Positions 1 to 8,658 of a stretch of DNA of 41,537 nt are shown here, in pieces. A program made the translations under genes and the position numbers. The stretch is from JBAXQQ01 sp037131695. Its GTDB lineage: Bacteria; Armatimonadota; Hebobacteria; CAIYQO01. The stretch's first letter is position 1; each line of letters starts with the position of its first letter. The stretch is from positions 1-41,537 of the forward strand of contig CAZWZF010000044.1 of the NCBI GenBank assembly GCA_964638715.1, in the 5' to 3' direction. The notes below the pieces were generated by a model, which did not search any database, was not told the origin of the DNA, and saw only the letters and a list, made by a program, of their open reading frames with translations.

Positions 1-642
1 ACTTGATGTCCAGGAAATAAGGCTAGTTGTGGTATCACCTTCAGTCGGTGCTGCTTCCTGAACTGGCGGTATAGGTTTTACAGGTTCAGTTATTGGTTTT
101 ATATCTGGAACTTTTACTGGCACTTTAGCTTCATTATCATTTGGATAATCAGCAGTTAATACTACTTCGCTTTTTTCTATATTAATAATTCTACAGTCAA
201 CAGATATATCACCTACAACTCCACTAACAGTACCAAGCAGCATACAATCTGCATTTAAAAATTTGCCTAACTCTTGCTGTGTTTTACTGTCAAATAATCC
301 ATTTTTACCCATCTTAATAGATTTCAATGCTTCATCCAATTTTTCACGTTCAACAACTTTAAACCATTTTGCTTTACCAAACGCAGTAATAACTTTCTCC
401 TGTAATACAGTAACATCAAGATTTTCATCTTCACATTTGTTTGCAAAACAAGTTATTACCAATCCTTTGCCTTTTAGTTCCTTAGCTGATGTATCAGATA
501 CACACTGTTGAGCGAGTGAAGTAGCTACAGTTTTTGCATCATATTGCATACCAGCAGCTTTCGAAAGCATCATAAAAGATGATACCATCATTACATAAAT
601 GAACATTGATAAAATGTTCTTGCTAAATAATATTTGTTTCAT
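1..642 (-). CDS. Secreted CsgG/FlgO-like protein (3' end outside window)
   Basis: The reading frame is open from an ATG at 642 to the window edge (214 codons), so the C-terminus is missing. An AAGAGG ribosome site lies about 7 nt upstream of the ATG. The N-terminus is a hydrophobic signal segment (about residues 5-29). The region around residues 55-150 resembles the CsgG/FlgO/LpoB-like fold: a 'VVEREKLDEALK' stretch, then 'ELGKFLNADCMLLGTVSG', which matches the typical 'aka lGadyvltGtv' strand. A Pro/Lys-rich linker follows to the edge. Family members are envelope proteins, but the role here is unknown. An ECF-type promoter (660-688) lies directly upstream, giving a leader of only about 10-15 nt, so it is probably transcribed separately from the genes to its right. 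Confidence 0.72.
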   Translation of the reverse strand, partial: MKQILFSKNILSMFIYVMMVSSFMMLSKAAGMQYDAKTVATSLAQQCVSDTSAKELKGKGLVITCFANKCEDENLDVTVLQEKVITAFGKAKWFKVVEREKLDEALKSIKMGKNGLFDSKTQQELGKFLNADCMLLGTVSGVVGDISVDCRIINIEKSEVVLTADYPNDNEAKVPVKVPDIKPITEPVKPIPPVQEAAPTEGDTTTSLISWTSS

Positions 643-659
643 AATTAACCTCTTAACTG

Positions 660-688
660 TATGTGTCTAAATCAGGCAAAAAAGTTCC
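660..688 (-). promoter_or_regulatory. ECF-sigma promoter (site a)
   Basis: On the minus strand, -35 GGAAC (684-688) is preceded by a G and followed by a T-run. An 18-nt spacer leads to -10 CACATA (660-665). It shares GGAAC-N18-NACWTA with five other sites in the window. It drives the gene starting at 642. Confidence 0.72.
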
Positions 689-798
689 CTATTTTCTGTA
701 AATAATTGGGAAATATTTCAATATTTTAAATATTTTTTGAATAAAGATAAAACTAACAAATAATCATTACTCTGTCTATACGTAAATTACATATTTAA

Positions 799-1686
799 TT
801 AATCAAGCAGAAAAGATACCGCAAAAGTGCTTCGGATTTTACATTCTTTATCTACTGTATTTATACGCAAAGCATCTTCAATACTAATGATGGGATGATT
901 GCTGCCTTTCACCTCAATCGCCTTAACTACCAATGGTTTTACACCAACGCGGCGTGAAGCAATTGCGGCATCTACAGTGGTGTAATATGAAACTAAACCA
1001 TTTGCCATATTATAATCTTTTGGTATCTGATTATTGGGATAAATTAAAGTATCCGCTGTATCCAGTACGCACGGTTCCATTGTGGGGAGTAATTTCTTGC
1101 CGCGGCAATCTATTATTATTCCAGTCCATTCTACTACATCTGTTTCAACTGACTTTTCATGACTAATATTTAATACCACAGCTTTAGGATTATACTCTAA
1201 CACTGTATCGGTTACTTTATTATTAAAGCTGATACATTCGGACAATCCTGCTTTTCCATATATTTTTACAGACATTACCACTTCGTATGAACCGTCACCC
1301 AAATCTTTTTCCTGTTTAATCACAGCACCTTTCACCATACCTTCTACCTTTGTCTTAATCGTATCATTAACCAACATCAGATTTTCTACAGTCTGGTTAG
1401 AATCAATTTCTACACCATGTATTATTTTTACCAGGTTGCGGGCAGCGACGGTGATAGCAGCCTCCCGCGCTAAAACACGCACTTTAGCTGCATCCTTCTC
1501 ATTAACTGGGGATAAACCAATACCACGTGCACTAATCTCATTTTGCGACCAGTCTATGCTGCCGTCATTCTTTAATTGTATAACACTTATTTGTGTAGTA
1601 GAAACGTCTTTTTCACTGTCAGCCAGTCCTAAAAGGCCAACGATGAAAAATAATGCTGAAAACAAAGATAATCGCATATATAACAT
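799..1686 (-). CDS. Secreted LPP20-family-like protein
   Basis: 295 aa. The ATG at 1686 has GGGAG 8 nt upstream, and a later ATG at 1677 has no better site. It has an N-terminal signal peptide (about residues 1-24). Residues 45-150 carry the LPP20 pattern: 'ISARGIGLSP', a run of REAAI..AARNL, then TVENLM and 'DGSYEVVMSVKIYGK'. It is clearly paralogous to the protein at 3833-4783, and both share a second region with 'IIDCRG' and 'GLVSYY/GIVGYY'. LPP20-type domains occur in envelope lipoproteins of unclear function. No lipobox cysteine is visible, so it is probably periplasmic or secreted. A hairpin at 1707-1744 separates it from the upstream gene, so readthrough may be partial. Confidence 0.7.
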   Translation of the reverse strand: MLYMRLSLFSALFFIVGLLGLADSEKDVSTTQISVIQLKNDGSIDWSQNEISARGIGLSPVNEKDAAKVRVLAREAAITVAARNLVKIIHGVEIDSNQTVENLMLVNDTIKTKVEGMVKGAVIKQEKDLGDGSYEVVMSVKIYGKAGLSECISFNNKVTDTVLEYNPKAVVLNISHEKSVETDVVEWTGIIIDCRGKKLLPTMEPCVLDTADTLIYPNNQIPKDYNMANGLVSYYTTVDAAIASRRVGVKPLVVKAIEVKGSNHPIISIEDALRINTVDKECKIRSTFAVSFLLD

Positions 1687-1706
1687 CTATTTTCTCCCTT
1701 AGATAA

Positions 1707-1744
1707 AAATCTCAGCATCTAAACAAAATTAAATACTGAGATTT
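1707..1744 (-). terminator. Intrinsic-terminator-like hairpin
   Basis: AAATCTCAG and CTGAGATTT form a perfect 9-bp inverted repeat around a 20-nt loop. On the minus strand it is followed by a short T-run. It lies just after the stop of the 1750-2889 gene and just before the SD of the next gene, so it may terminate or attenuate. The loop is long. Confidence 0.4.
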
Positions 1745-1749
1745 ATATT

Positions 1750-2889
1750 TTAATTAACTACAGGTTTCATCATAATTGTCATTCCCGTGATTGACTTTAC
1801 CGATAATTTTATTCCATCTGCCGTCTCGAGATGTGTAGCCAGCATTTTGGCATTACCATTGAAATATACAGAAATTACTCCATATCCTTCTTCAAAAGTT
1901 GCTTCAGTTTTACTGCGGATAAATCGGCTGTCAGCCAATTTGTTATCTACCTGGTTAAGTTGCGCAAAGGTGCAGCCTGCAATTTTAACGGTGTATTCTT
2001 TGCACGGGTCTAATACAGCGCGGAGTATGGTAAGCTTATTATTTTCATAATAATTAACTCCTGTCTTATCCTCTGCAGCCTGCAACGCACCGGTAGCGGT
2101 GAAATCAGCACCAACACCCTGACCGCGTTTGGCACCTATAATTTGTGCTGTATCAACACGAATTGCTTTCGCGTCAATTGTAACTCGTTGAGTATATGTT
2201 GCCGGGTCTGCGACAATCCTTTCAGCATTGGTTGCGGACACTTTACCTGTAATTATAATGTCTGCCTTATCCTGCAGCAACATGATAGTTTTGCTATCCA
2301 CATCACCATTCATTATTAATCGAAGCGCATCTTTTTGTTTAACTGAAGTTAATTGATCTTCATCCAATACCTTAAAGCCTTTTTCAACCATGGCATTTGT
2401 CAATGAATTCGCAACACCATCAGGATCTGACAATGATTGGGTTCCTGCAATCGAAATTAAAATACGTGGGTTGCCGGCGATTTTTAATTTATCATATAAA
2501 TTGTCCAGTGCCAATTCTAATTTCTGTAAAGAGACTTGTGCCTTGATGGTAACCCGATAAAACTCATTATTAGCATCATAACCTTCATTTTCAATATTGT
2601 ATGCGTGCACATATCCAGCAGCTTCTTTATAGATATTGTCAGAAACTAAAGTAAAGTTAGCCACAACTGTTTCTGATTTTATATATAATCCAACACCTTG
2701 TTCCACAGCTTTTCGCTGGGCATCCTGAATTGCTTCATCACGAGCTTTAGCTTTATCTGCACCGATGCCGACACCTTGTGCGGTAACTGTTTTCATCTCA
2801 GTATCAGCATCTGCTGAAAATACTAAGCAGCAGCTTAAAGTGAAAATTGCCGCGATTATGATAATTTTTGATACTATTTTCGTAAACAT
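1750..2889 (-). CDS. Secreted FlgT/LPP20-like protein
   Basis: 379 aa. I chose the ATG at 2889 because AAGGA lies about 8 nt upstream. For the alternative ATG at 2898 the SD abuts the start codon. The signal peptide is residues 1-26, ending near VFSADA. Residues 32-130 match the N-terminal domain of FlgT-type proteins: 'AQGVGIGADKAKARDEA', then repeated Ala/Gln/Arg helix positions and 'VTIKAQVSL'. The middle region (about 135-230) has 'PRILISIAGTQSL' and 'ADIIITGKVSAT', like the FlgT-middle/CsgG fold. No flagellar genes are nearby, so a flagellar role is not supported. An envelope-associated role is inferred from the neighbours and the probable ECF-controlled operon starting at 4783. Confidence 0.7.
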   Translation of the reverse strand: MFTKIVSKIIIIAAIFTLSCCLVFSADADTEMKTVTAQGVGIGADKAKARDEAIQDAQRKAVEQGVGLYIKSETVVANFTLVSDNIYKEAAGYVHAYNIENEGYDANNEFYRVTIKAQVSLQKLELALDNLYDKLKIAGNPRILISIAGTQSLSDPDGVANSLTNAMVEKGFKVLDEDQLTSVKQKDALRLIMNGDVDSKTIMLLQDKADIIITGKVSATNAERIVADPATYTQRVTIDAKAIRVDTAQIIGAKRGQGVGADFTATGALQAAEDKTGVNYYENNKLTILRAVLDPCKEYTVKIAGCTFAQLNQVDNKLADSRFIRSKTEATFEEGYGVISVYFNGNAKMLATHLETADGIKLSVKSITGMTIMMKPVVN

Positions 2890-2912
2890 AATATTCATCC
2901 TTTCATTAAATA

Positions 2913-2947
2913 ATTGCTATTGGTGACATGTCGTCACCAATAGCAAT
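2913..2947 (-). terminator. Perfect 15-bp hairpin between genes
   Basis: ATTGCTATTGGTGAC and its exact complement flank a 5-nt loop. On the minus strand it follows the stop at 2961 and ends 24 nt before the SD region of the next gene. The downstream tract is only TATTTA, so it could be a weak terminator or a processing/stabilising stem within the operon. Confidence 0.45.
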
Positions 2948-2960
2948 ATATGATATTACA

Positions 2961-3776
2961 CTATCTTGCTTTCATAACATATCGGAATCCGATAACATCA
3001 ACCTTTGCAGATGGTGCCAGGTAGTCGCGACGGCTTGAATGATACGCGCTGGACGTTACATCAACACATGACCCACCCCGAATAATACGGTATGTGCTGA
3101 CATCGCCTTCTTTTTTAAAATCATCTGAGCACCATTCGGCAACATTGCCAGCCATATCCATTACACCGTATTCACTTGCGCCGGCGGGATAGCTCCCTAC
3201 TTTTGTTGGTGCGTTTTTCCCTTCCAGGCCGTTATTGCATTTGGCAGGATCCCAGATATTGCCCCATGGGTAAATCAACTTACTGCAGCGAGCTGCCTTT
3301 TCCCATTCTTCTTCTGTTGGCAGTTGAGCATTAGCCCATTTTGCATACGCTGTCGCGTCATTCCAGTCAACATTCACAATGGGTGTATTGTCCAGCCACT
3401 TTGCAACAGGTTCTTTTGCTATTGGGTGTTGTGATATCTCACAAAACTTTTTATATTGCGCAACTGTAACTTCGAATTTAGATATCCAATAATTCTTAAG
3501 ATAGACATTGTGATATGGTTTCTCATCAGCAATCTGGTCATTGCCCATCTTGAAATATCCTTTCTTCACAAATATCATTTCCATTCCATCCACTGGATTT
3601 GTCCAGATGTCGCCAGCCTGCGGGTTCTTTGGCATTTCTCCCTGCCATACCACAGCATCATCATTGCATCTGGGGGTTGGATTCACCTTTTCCTGTTGAG
3701 CGGCGAATGATGCTGCCAGGCTCATTGCGAGAATTGATACCGTTATAACGGCTTTCTTAATCATGTTAATTGTCAT
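2961..3776 (-). CDS. Secreted SUMF1/FGE-like domain protein (non-diversified)
   Basis: 271 aa. The ATG at 3776 is preceded by GGAAGG 8 nt upstream. The signal peptide is residues 1-25 (AASFAA). A SUMF1/FGE-type domain spans about 55-271, with 'GMEMIFVKKGYFKMG', 'KFEVTVAQYKKFC', 'PIVNVDWNDATAYAKWA', 'LPTEEEWEKAAR', 'YPWGN', 'YGVMDMAGNVAEWC' and RGGS near the end. The C-x4-C pair that catalyses formylglycine formation in true FGE is absent, so this is probably a binding or structural member. Its C-terminal segment uses ordinary mixed codons (many ending in A or G), unlike the NNY-coded tips of the SUMF1 domains elsewhere in the window. It sits inside the LPP20/FlgT gene set. Confidence 0.82.
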   Translation of the reverse strand: MTINMIKKAVITVSILAMSLAASFAAQQEKVNPTPRCNDDAVVWQGEMPKNPQAGDIWTNPVDGMEMIFVKKGYFKMGNDQIADEKPYHNVYLKNYWISKFEVTVAQYKKFCEISQHPIAKEPVAKWLDNTPIVNVDWNDATAYAKWANAQLPTEEEWEKAARCSKLIYPWGNIWDPAKCNNGLEGKNAPTKVGSYPAGASEYGVMDMAGNVAEWCSDDFKKEGDVSTYRIIRGGSCVDVTSSAYHSSRRDYLAPSAKVDVIGFRYVMKAR

Positions 3777-3804
3777 TTCATTTACCTTCCTTTAAAATAT
3801 TTTC

Positions 3805-3823
3805 CTTCACTTATGATGTGAAG
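3805..3823 (-). other. Short intergenic hairpin
   Basis: CTTCAC and GTGAAG pair around a 7-nt loop in the 56-nt gap between the stop at 3833 and the start at 3776. There is no T-tract. It may be a processing or weak pause site. Confidence 0.25.
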
Positions 3824-3832
3824 CATCTGTTC

Positions 3833-4783
3833 TTATTTATCGGTCAGAAAAGCTACATTCAACTTTTCCAGGAACAATGTTTTAGCATTTTCAGTACGAA
3901 TGAGTTCTGCATTTGCCGGACTGACAACCGCGTCCGTCTTGAAGGTTTTTCCGCCGATGACGCGTAAAGCAGTGATTTTCAGTGGATTTTTTCCAACACG
4001 TTCAACGATAGTAGGATCATTTTCTGATAAATAATATCCTACGATACCTTTTTCATTCACCAGGTCTGCGGATACAGTGAGCGATCCCCAGATATTATCA
4101 TTGTTCTGTTCCAAAATACGCGGGCATTGCGAACGGCTTAGACCCATACCGCGGCAATCGATAATTAATCCGGTAAAACCGGCAACAGGAGCAATAACAG
4201 GTGGTTCAACTGGTTTTACTGTTGGATCAGGTTTAACTGTGGGTTCAACAACGGGCGGAATAATCTTAATCTCAGGATTAACTGTTTTAAACTGGTCAGC
4301 CAGGTTAATGCTGCTTGCCAACGAATCTTTCTTGCCATACATCTGCACAGCCATTACCACTTCATAAGAATTATCAGTCAGTTGTTTTTCGCTGATTATA
4401 ACAGCACCTTTTAGTAGGCCATTGACTTTTGTCTTGATGACATCATTCGCCAACACCAGATTCTCTACAGTTGTTTCTGACGAGATTTGTACGCCGCTGA
4501 TTACTTTCAGCAAATTACGTTCCGCGGCAACTATAGCGGCTTCTCGGGCAAATATTCTAACTTGCGCAGGATTTGCCGCAAAAGCCGGGGCCATTCCAAT
4601 GCCTAAAGCCCGGATTTCTTCTTTCGACCAGTCAATCTTTCCTTCCGCCTTCACATCGACGACATTTGATACTTCTACGGTGACTTTAGTCGTTGATGCA
4701 GCCTGCTGCGCCATAACGCAATTCAAACTGGTCAGTATCAGTGCGGCAGTTAACAGCCACTTCAGGGATAATTTAAGTTTCAT
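3833..4783 (-). CDS. Secreted LPP20-family-like protein with Pro-rich linker
   Basis: 316 aa. The ATG at 4783 has a strong AAAGGAGGAAG site. The signal peptide is residues 1-25 (NCVMAQ). The LPP20-like domain (about 45-155) has 'EEIRALGIGMAPAF', 'FAREAAIVAAERNLLKVI', 'TTVENLVLANDVI' and 'YEVVMAVQMYGKK'. A Pro/Val/Lys linker (about 175-195) leads to a second conserved region with 'GLIIDCRGMGLSRSQCPRI' and 'GIVGYYLSEND'. It is a paralogue of the 799-1686 protein. It is first in a probable operon (this gene, SUMF1-like, FlgT-like) driven by the ECF promoter at 4823-4851. The function is envelope-related by family, but the ligand is unknown. Confidence 0.75.
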   Translation of the reverse strand: MKLKLSLKWLLTAALILTSLNCVMAQQAASTTKVTVEVSNVVDVKAEGKIDWSKEEIRALGIGMAPAFAANPAQVRIFAREAAIVAAERNLLKVISGVQISSETTVENLVLANDVIKTKVNGLLKGAVIISEKQLTDNSYEVVMAVQMYGKKDSLASSINLADQFKTVNPEIKIIPPVVEPTVKPDPTVKPVEPPVIAPVAGFTGLIIDCRGMGLSRSQCPRILEQNNDNIWGSLTVSADLVNEKGIVGYYLSENDPTIVERVGKNPLKITALRVIGGKTFKTDAVVSPANAELIRTENAKTLFLEKLNVAFLTDK

Positions 4784-4822
4784 ATTCTTCCTCCTTTCAG
4801 GTAATAAGATACTTACATGCGA

Positions 4823-4851
4823 TATGTATCTTCTACTAATTAAAAAGTTCC
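4823..4851 (-). promoter_or_regulatory. ECF-sigma promoter (site b)
   Basis: On the minus strand, GGAAC at 4847-4851 is followed by T5, an 18-nt spacer and TACATA at 4823-4828. It lies 40 nt upstream of the ATG at 4783, just beyond the anti-sigma stop. Confidence 0.75.
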
Positions 4852-4858
4852 CAACTTT

Positions 4859-5842
4859 TTAAGATATTTTATTTTTATTTATTAAAAGTGCAGTCTTGAA
4901 GCTGTCATCAGGAATAAGCACCGGATGATTATTGGTATTAACAATCGAGTTATCTGAGGCATTAATAATATCTACCGAGAACAAATAACCGGATTTTGAT
5001 TTTTTGACTGAACCAATAACTAAATAATTGTTTCGGGAAGCATCAAAGTCTTTTTTTGCTTCATAAACAATATTATCGATATTATCACTCGCAACATTTA
5101 TAAGCGTTGTCCTGCTGACAGCTCTGTTGCCAAATTTGTCTCTAAATTTACAAATCATTGCTGCGGTCAATGTATCTGCAACTGCCTGGTCTGCGTCATC
5201 GCCAGCAACTACCGGTACCACCGAACAATTAATCGCCTTGTCTCCATCTTTCAACATAAGATATTGTGTCAGTGTATCTATATGCGCGACAAGTATTGAC
5301 TGGTTTTCACTCTCGCTGCTATTCGCAGGTAAAGGTTGATTTTTCTTTATAGCTTTCGCGTTATGTTTTATATGCTTTTGCTTTTTAACAACTTTTATAT
5401 CTTTTGGTTTACTATTATTCTTAACTCGCGGCAACTCAATGTTGTTGTTTGATGCCTGCTGTTTATTATCATTCTTATTTGCTGGATTTACTATGGGATT
5501 AATATTATTTGTTGCCTGGTTTATAGGAGAAGGTTGATTTTTTATTATAAACATCATCCCTATCATCGCAAATCCAGTCGCTGCCAGCAACCACCAGCCA
5601 CGCAATTGTTTCGCATTGCGTTCCATGCGTATCCGGGCTTTTTCTGCAACAGCGGACGCGTCAAAAGGAAGGTTAATAGCAGAAAAATTTTGTAATTCGC
5701 AAAAGGCGTTACGGAGCAAATGCAACTCTTTTCTGCATTTATCACAAACTTGCAGATGTGCTTCAACCAGGATGCATTGTTCACTATCCAATTCACCTTT
5801 CAGGTATTCTATTAATAACTCGGAGATATTTTCACATTTCAT
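4859..5842 (-). CDS. Zinc-finger transmembrane anti-sigma factor
   Basis: 327 aa from the ATG at 5842. Residues 1-50 are a zinc-binding anti-sigma (zf-HC2-like) domain with the H-x3-C-x2-C motif (His29, Cys33, Cys36) and the usual M-x-C start. A single membrane segment spans about 82-100. An Asn/Lys-rich linker leads to a periplasmic domain (about 185-327). Its 'NYLVIGSVKKSKSGYLFSV' strand resembles CsgG/LpoB-like folds, so it may sense an envelope state (inference). It lies 19 nt after the sigma gene. An in-frame TTG at 5869 could extend it, but the ECF promoter at 5849-5877 would start transcription near the ATG itself, implying a leaderless message and explaining the missing SD. It should hold the adjacent ECF sigma factor at the membrane. 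Confidence 0.85.
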   Translation of the reverse strand: MKCENISELLIEYLKGELDSEQCILVEAHLQVCDKCRKELHLLRNAFCELQNFSAINLPFDASAVAEKARIRMERNAKQLRGWWLLAATGFAMIGMMFIIKNQPSPINQATNNINPIVNPANKNDNKQQASNNNIELPRVKNNSKPKDIKVVKKQKHIKHNAKAIKKNQPLPANSSESENQSILVAHIDTLTQYLMLKDGDKAINCSVVPVVAGDDADQAVADTLTAAMICKFRDKFGNRAVSRTTLINVASDNIDNIVYEAKKDFDASRNNYLVIGSVKKSKSGYLFSVDIINASDNSIVNTNNHPVLIPDDSFKTALLINKNKIS

Positions 5843-5848
5843 ATATTG

Positions 5849-5877
5849 TATGTATACAAGGCTATTCAAAAAGTTCC
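5849..5877 (-). promoter_or_regulatory. ECF-sigma promoter (site c), autoregulatory
   Basis: GGAAC at 5873-5877, an 18-nt spacer and TACATA at 5849-5854 on the minus strand overlap the last codons of the sigma gene. The predicted start point falls on or next to the ATG of the anti-sigma gene at 5842. Confidence 0.68.
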
Positions 5878-6536
5878 CGGTTTTGAAGAATTTTTTCTTT
5901 TATTTTATTTCTCGCTCGAAATATGCGGGTTTTTATGTTGGCGACTATGGTATTTTCTGACGCGGCTATCTCCTCGTAAGACATCCCGCACACATCACGC
6001 ATAACCAATGCGGTGGCAAAATCTTGCTTTAAATTGCCAATTTCACGAAATAATACGCTTTGACGTTCCTTGCTGATTAATGCTCTCGCCGGATCATTCC
6101 CGCTACATTCCGGCAATAAAGTATCAAGGTAATCTTCATTTCCTTCATATTCCAATTCACTGAACTTCATTTCATTATTCTTTCTCTTAATTGCTCTTAA
6201 TTGGGTATAGCATACATTTGTCGCCAATTTATATACAAAACCCATGACATTCTTTTCACCTTTAAAACGATGCAGCGATTTATACAACTCATAAGTAATT
6301 TCAGCAAAGACATCTTCTATATCATCTTTTCTATGCCCGCAAGCCATTATCACCCGCATCAAACGCGGCCTTGCAAATGACAGAAATGCGTCAAATGCGT
6401 ATTTTTCACCCTTTATAAATCGCCATGCCAGCAGATCCAGCCGTTCATCAAACTCTTCACTGATTACCATATCGCCGACAGAAGACCGCGCAAAAAGCGA
6501 ATCTATTTTCTCATCAGTCATTTCATCCGATGTCAT
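5862..6536 (-). CDS. ECF-family RNA polymerase sigma factor
   Basis: 224 aa. The ATG at 6536 has only a weak GTGAG site. An N-terminal extension of about 35 residues precedes sigma region 2 (about 40-110: 'AFDAFLSFARPRLMRVI', 'HRKDDIEDVFAEITYELY', 'NVMGFVYKLATNVCY'). After a variable linker, region 4 (about 160-220) has 'ATALVMRDVCGMSYEEIA' and 'IKTRIFRARNKIKEKI', the helix-turn-helix that reads the -35 element. The gene order sigma then membrane anti-sigma is classic for ECF systems. Six GGAAC-type promoters in the window, one inside this gene's 3' end, are plausible targets. Its own promoter is not evident in the 76-nt gap upstream. Confidence 0.9.
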   Translation of the reverse strand: MTSDEMTDEKIDSLFARSSVGDMVISEEFDERLDLLAWRFIKGEKYAFDAFLSFARPRLMRVIMACGHRKDDIEDVFAEITYELYKSLHRFKGEKNVMGFVYKLATNVCYTQLRAIKRKNNEMKFSELEYEGNEDYLDTLLPECSGNDPARALISKERQSVLFREIGNLKQDFATALVMRDVCGMSYEEIAASENTIVANIKTRIFRARNKIKEKILQNRELFE

Positions 6537-6612
6537 TTTTTCTCACTTGTAACTGTGGTAATTTCTTTTTACATGTAAATTAATATAAATAATCTATAAA
6601 CTGTTTATGTCG

Positions 6613-7338
6613 CTATTTAAGATTCACCGGGACACACTTACCCGTTGCATCATCCTTTGTATAATAAATTTCCAATTCAACAATCTGTTTATTATTATCT
6701 GTTATTTCTAACATTGACCAACCACCACCTAAATTCGTTGTTACCGGGTTTGAATTCGCGACATAACCACCGAGTTCTTTCCCAAGCCTTACCCATCTTT
6801 TAATAATTGGCAAATTTTCAGTATTACCATTCACGGTGGCTGCTTGTACTGTTCCCATGTCTCTTTCATTCATTTGAATAACATTGAATCCTTGATTAAT
6901 TAATGAACTTTCTTTTGATTTAGGTATGGGTTGATAAGAATGTTCTGAACCGGTATTGGCTGTATCTGCAGTTTTTTCTTCGGTCTTTTCTGGTTCTTCT
7001 TCGTTTTTTGCTTCAGATATATTATTATTTGCATTAACCATGAAATATTTATTACTTTTTTCATCTTTACAATAATAAAATACTATTTCAATTCTTTTCT
7101 TTTCAGATTGTGTTTTTTCAAAACATACATACCTTTTAATAAGGGGCATCTGACAAGAAGTGCCACCTTTCATATTTACAGTGACAGGTCGTGTAATAGT
7201 TTCATTGCAACTTACTACACTATATCCTTGCGCAATATATTGTTTTTCAGGCGAACCAGGAATAGGTTCATAAGATGACGCCAAAGCCGAAATTAAAGAC
7301 AAGGCAGAAATCATCAGTACTAAAAAAAACTTTTTCAT
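6613..7338 (-). CDS. Secreted protein with two copies of a PIPGS domain
   Basis: 241 aa. The ATG at 7338 has AAAAGGAT upstream. The signal peptide is residues 1-20 (SLISALA). I do not recognise the family. The protein contains two copies of a roughly 90-residue unit. Each begins with YEPIPGS or YQPIPKS, followed by a 'QGYSVV/QGFNVI' strand, 'LIKRYV/IIKRWVRL', and an 'IEIVFYY/VELEIYY' strand near the end. A Glu/Lys/Thr-rich spacer (about 115-135) separates them. The first copy has extra cysteines. One copy of the same unit makes up the mature protein at 8703-9161. The regular beta-strand pattern suggests a small secreted beta-sandwich. No function can be assigned. Confidence 0.72.
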   Translation of the reverse strand: MKKFFLVLMISALSLISALASSYEPIPGSPEKQYIAQGYSVVSCNETITRPVTVNMKGGTSCQMPLIKRYVCFEKTQSEKKRIEIVFYYCKDEKSNKYFMVNANNNISEAKNEEEPEKTEEKTADTANTGSEHSYQPIPKSKESSLINQGFNVIQMNERDMGTVQAATVNGNTENLPIIKRWVRLGKELGGYVANSNPVTTNLGGGWSMLEITDNNKQIVELEIYYTKDDATGKCVPVNLK

Positions 7339-7412
7339 AACGGTATCCTTTTATAAATCATTCACTATTTAATAAAATTCTGATTTATTGGTATTGCTTA
7401 ATCTGAAAAATC

Positions 7413-7448
7413 AAATCTGAGTTATATAATTTATATAACTTAGATTTT
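7413..7448 (-). terminator. Long AT-rich terminator hairpin
   Basis: AAATCTGAGTTATATAA pairs with TTATATAACTTAGATTT (17 bp, one G-U position) around a minimal loop. On the minus strand it is followed by TTGATTTTTC. It lies just after the stop of the 7456-8634 gene. Confidence 0.6.
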
Positions 7449-7455
7449 ATATCAT

Positions 7456-8634
7456 TTATTTCTTATCACCTTGTGCAGCCGGAGAAGTTGCTGGTGTATT
7501 TATAGTCGGCTGAGCAGGTTTCTCTTCAACTTTTAGCGGTTCAAAGACTTTTCTGGTATTTCTATATTCATCAAGTATTTTAATCGCTGATTGCTTAAGA
7601 TTAAAGTCTAATCGATAATTATCTTTTTCTTCTGTTGATACATCTTTATTTTTAAATATAGCAATTGGTATCATCCAGGAATTGTCCAGTGTCCTGTTGC
7701 CGCGCATTAAGATAACTATGTCACAGTTATTAACTTTTTCTTTACTAATTACCCAACATAACTCTTCATCTTTATCTTTTAATGTCTCGGGAAAAGATGA
7801 TGCTACACTATAATATTTCTTATCTTTATAAATAGTAAAATCAAAATCGGAATTATCTTCATTATTTATTTTTTCTAATATTGTAACGCCAGACTTATAA
7901 AGATACATCTCTGCACTGCGTATAGCAGACTCACCTTGCGGATATGCTTCTAAATATAGCTTATTGCTCAATGGTGTTGGTGGAGTTACTGGAGTACGGG
8001 GAACTTCTGGTGCTGTAGTTACCACAGGATTAGTTATAGTCGTATTATCGTTACCAGTGTTACCTGGATTATTTTTAATGTCAGGATTATTAATTACTCC
8101 CAAAGGATTTTTACCAGTAAACTTTATAGAATTTACAAAATTTATTATTGTCTGTTCATAATTATTATATGAAGTTTCTGGAGCTGTTAAAATCACGCCT
8201 ATTAAATCAGGTCCATTTGCAGTCATAAAGTATCCCCTTGTCGTCATAACACGTCCATTTTCCGTCCATTTTCCACCTGTACCTACTCTTATACTTTTTG
8301 CATAGGCCCATTCTTTCGTATCACTAAGAACTATTTTAAATATGGCAGTCTTATCATCTTTTAAAGTAGTTCTTAATGTATTTAAAACTTGATTAGCTGA
8401 ATATTCAGAATAACTTGATGGATGATTTTTCGCAGTAATAACTATATTAGCACCATTCCCAAATGTATAAGCATATTTCATTACCTTAGAAGATAAATCT
8501 GTAGAAAAATTATTAACATCTTGTGATATAAATTTATTAGGAACTGAAAAAGAAAAGAAAAAATTACTACAATTTTCTGCAGTAGATATGCATACTGCTA
8601 TATAAAAAATTAATATTATGGGATATATTTTCAT
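7456..8634 (-). CDS. Secreted two-domain protein, PsbP/DcrB-like N-terminus
   Basis: 392 aa. The ATG at 8634 has GAGGT upstream. The signal peptide is residues 1-19 (ISTAEN). Residues 22-175 have the layout of PsbP/DcrB-like domains: 'FFFSFSVPNKF' at the start, 'KEWAYAKSIRV' and 'RGYFMTANGPDLIGVILTA' in the middle, and 'NYEQTIINFVNSIKF' at the end. An Asn/Thr/Pro linker (about 180-225) leads to a second domain (about 226-360, 'LYLEAYPQGESAIRSAEMYL' onward). A Pro/Ala-rich tail closes the protein. The first domain is reminiscent of the C-terminal module of the kinase at 36562-38250. It sits between two genes sharing the PIPGS domain. The role is unknown. Confidence 0.68.
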   Translation of the reverse strand: MKIYPIILIFYIAVCISTAENCSNFFFSFSVPNKFISQDVNNFSTDLSSKVMKYAYTFGNGANIVITAKNHPSSYSEYSANQVLNTLRTTLKDDKTAIFKIVLSDTKEWAYAKSIRVGTGGKWTENGRVMTTRGYFMTANGPDLIGVILTAPETSYNNYEQTIINFVNSIKFTGKNPLGVINNPDIKNNPGNTGNDNTTITNPVVTTAPEVPRTPVTPPTPLSNKLYLEAYPQGESAIRSAEMYLYKSGVTILEKINNEDNSDFDFTIYKDKKYYSVASSFPETLKDKDEELCWVISKEKVNNCDIVILMRGNRTLDNSWMIPIAIFKNKDVSTEEKDNYRLDFNLKQSAIKILDEYRNTRKVFEPLKVEEKPAQPTINTPATSPAAQGDKK

Positions 8635-8658
8635 GTTTTTACCTCATATAAAATACAA

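Noticed and set aside
1750..2889. Flagellar role for the FlgT-like protein
   Set aside because: No other flagellar gene is present, and the neighbours are LPP20/SUMF1 envelope proteins.
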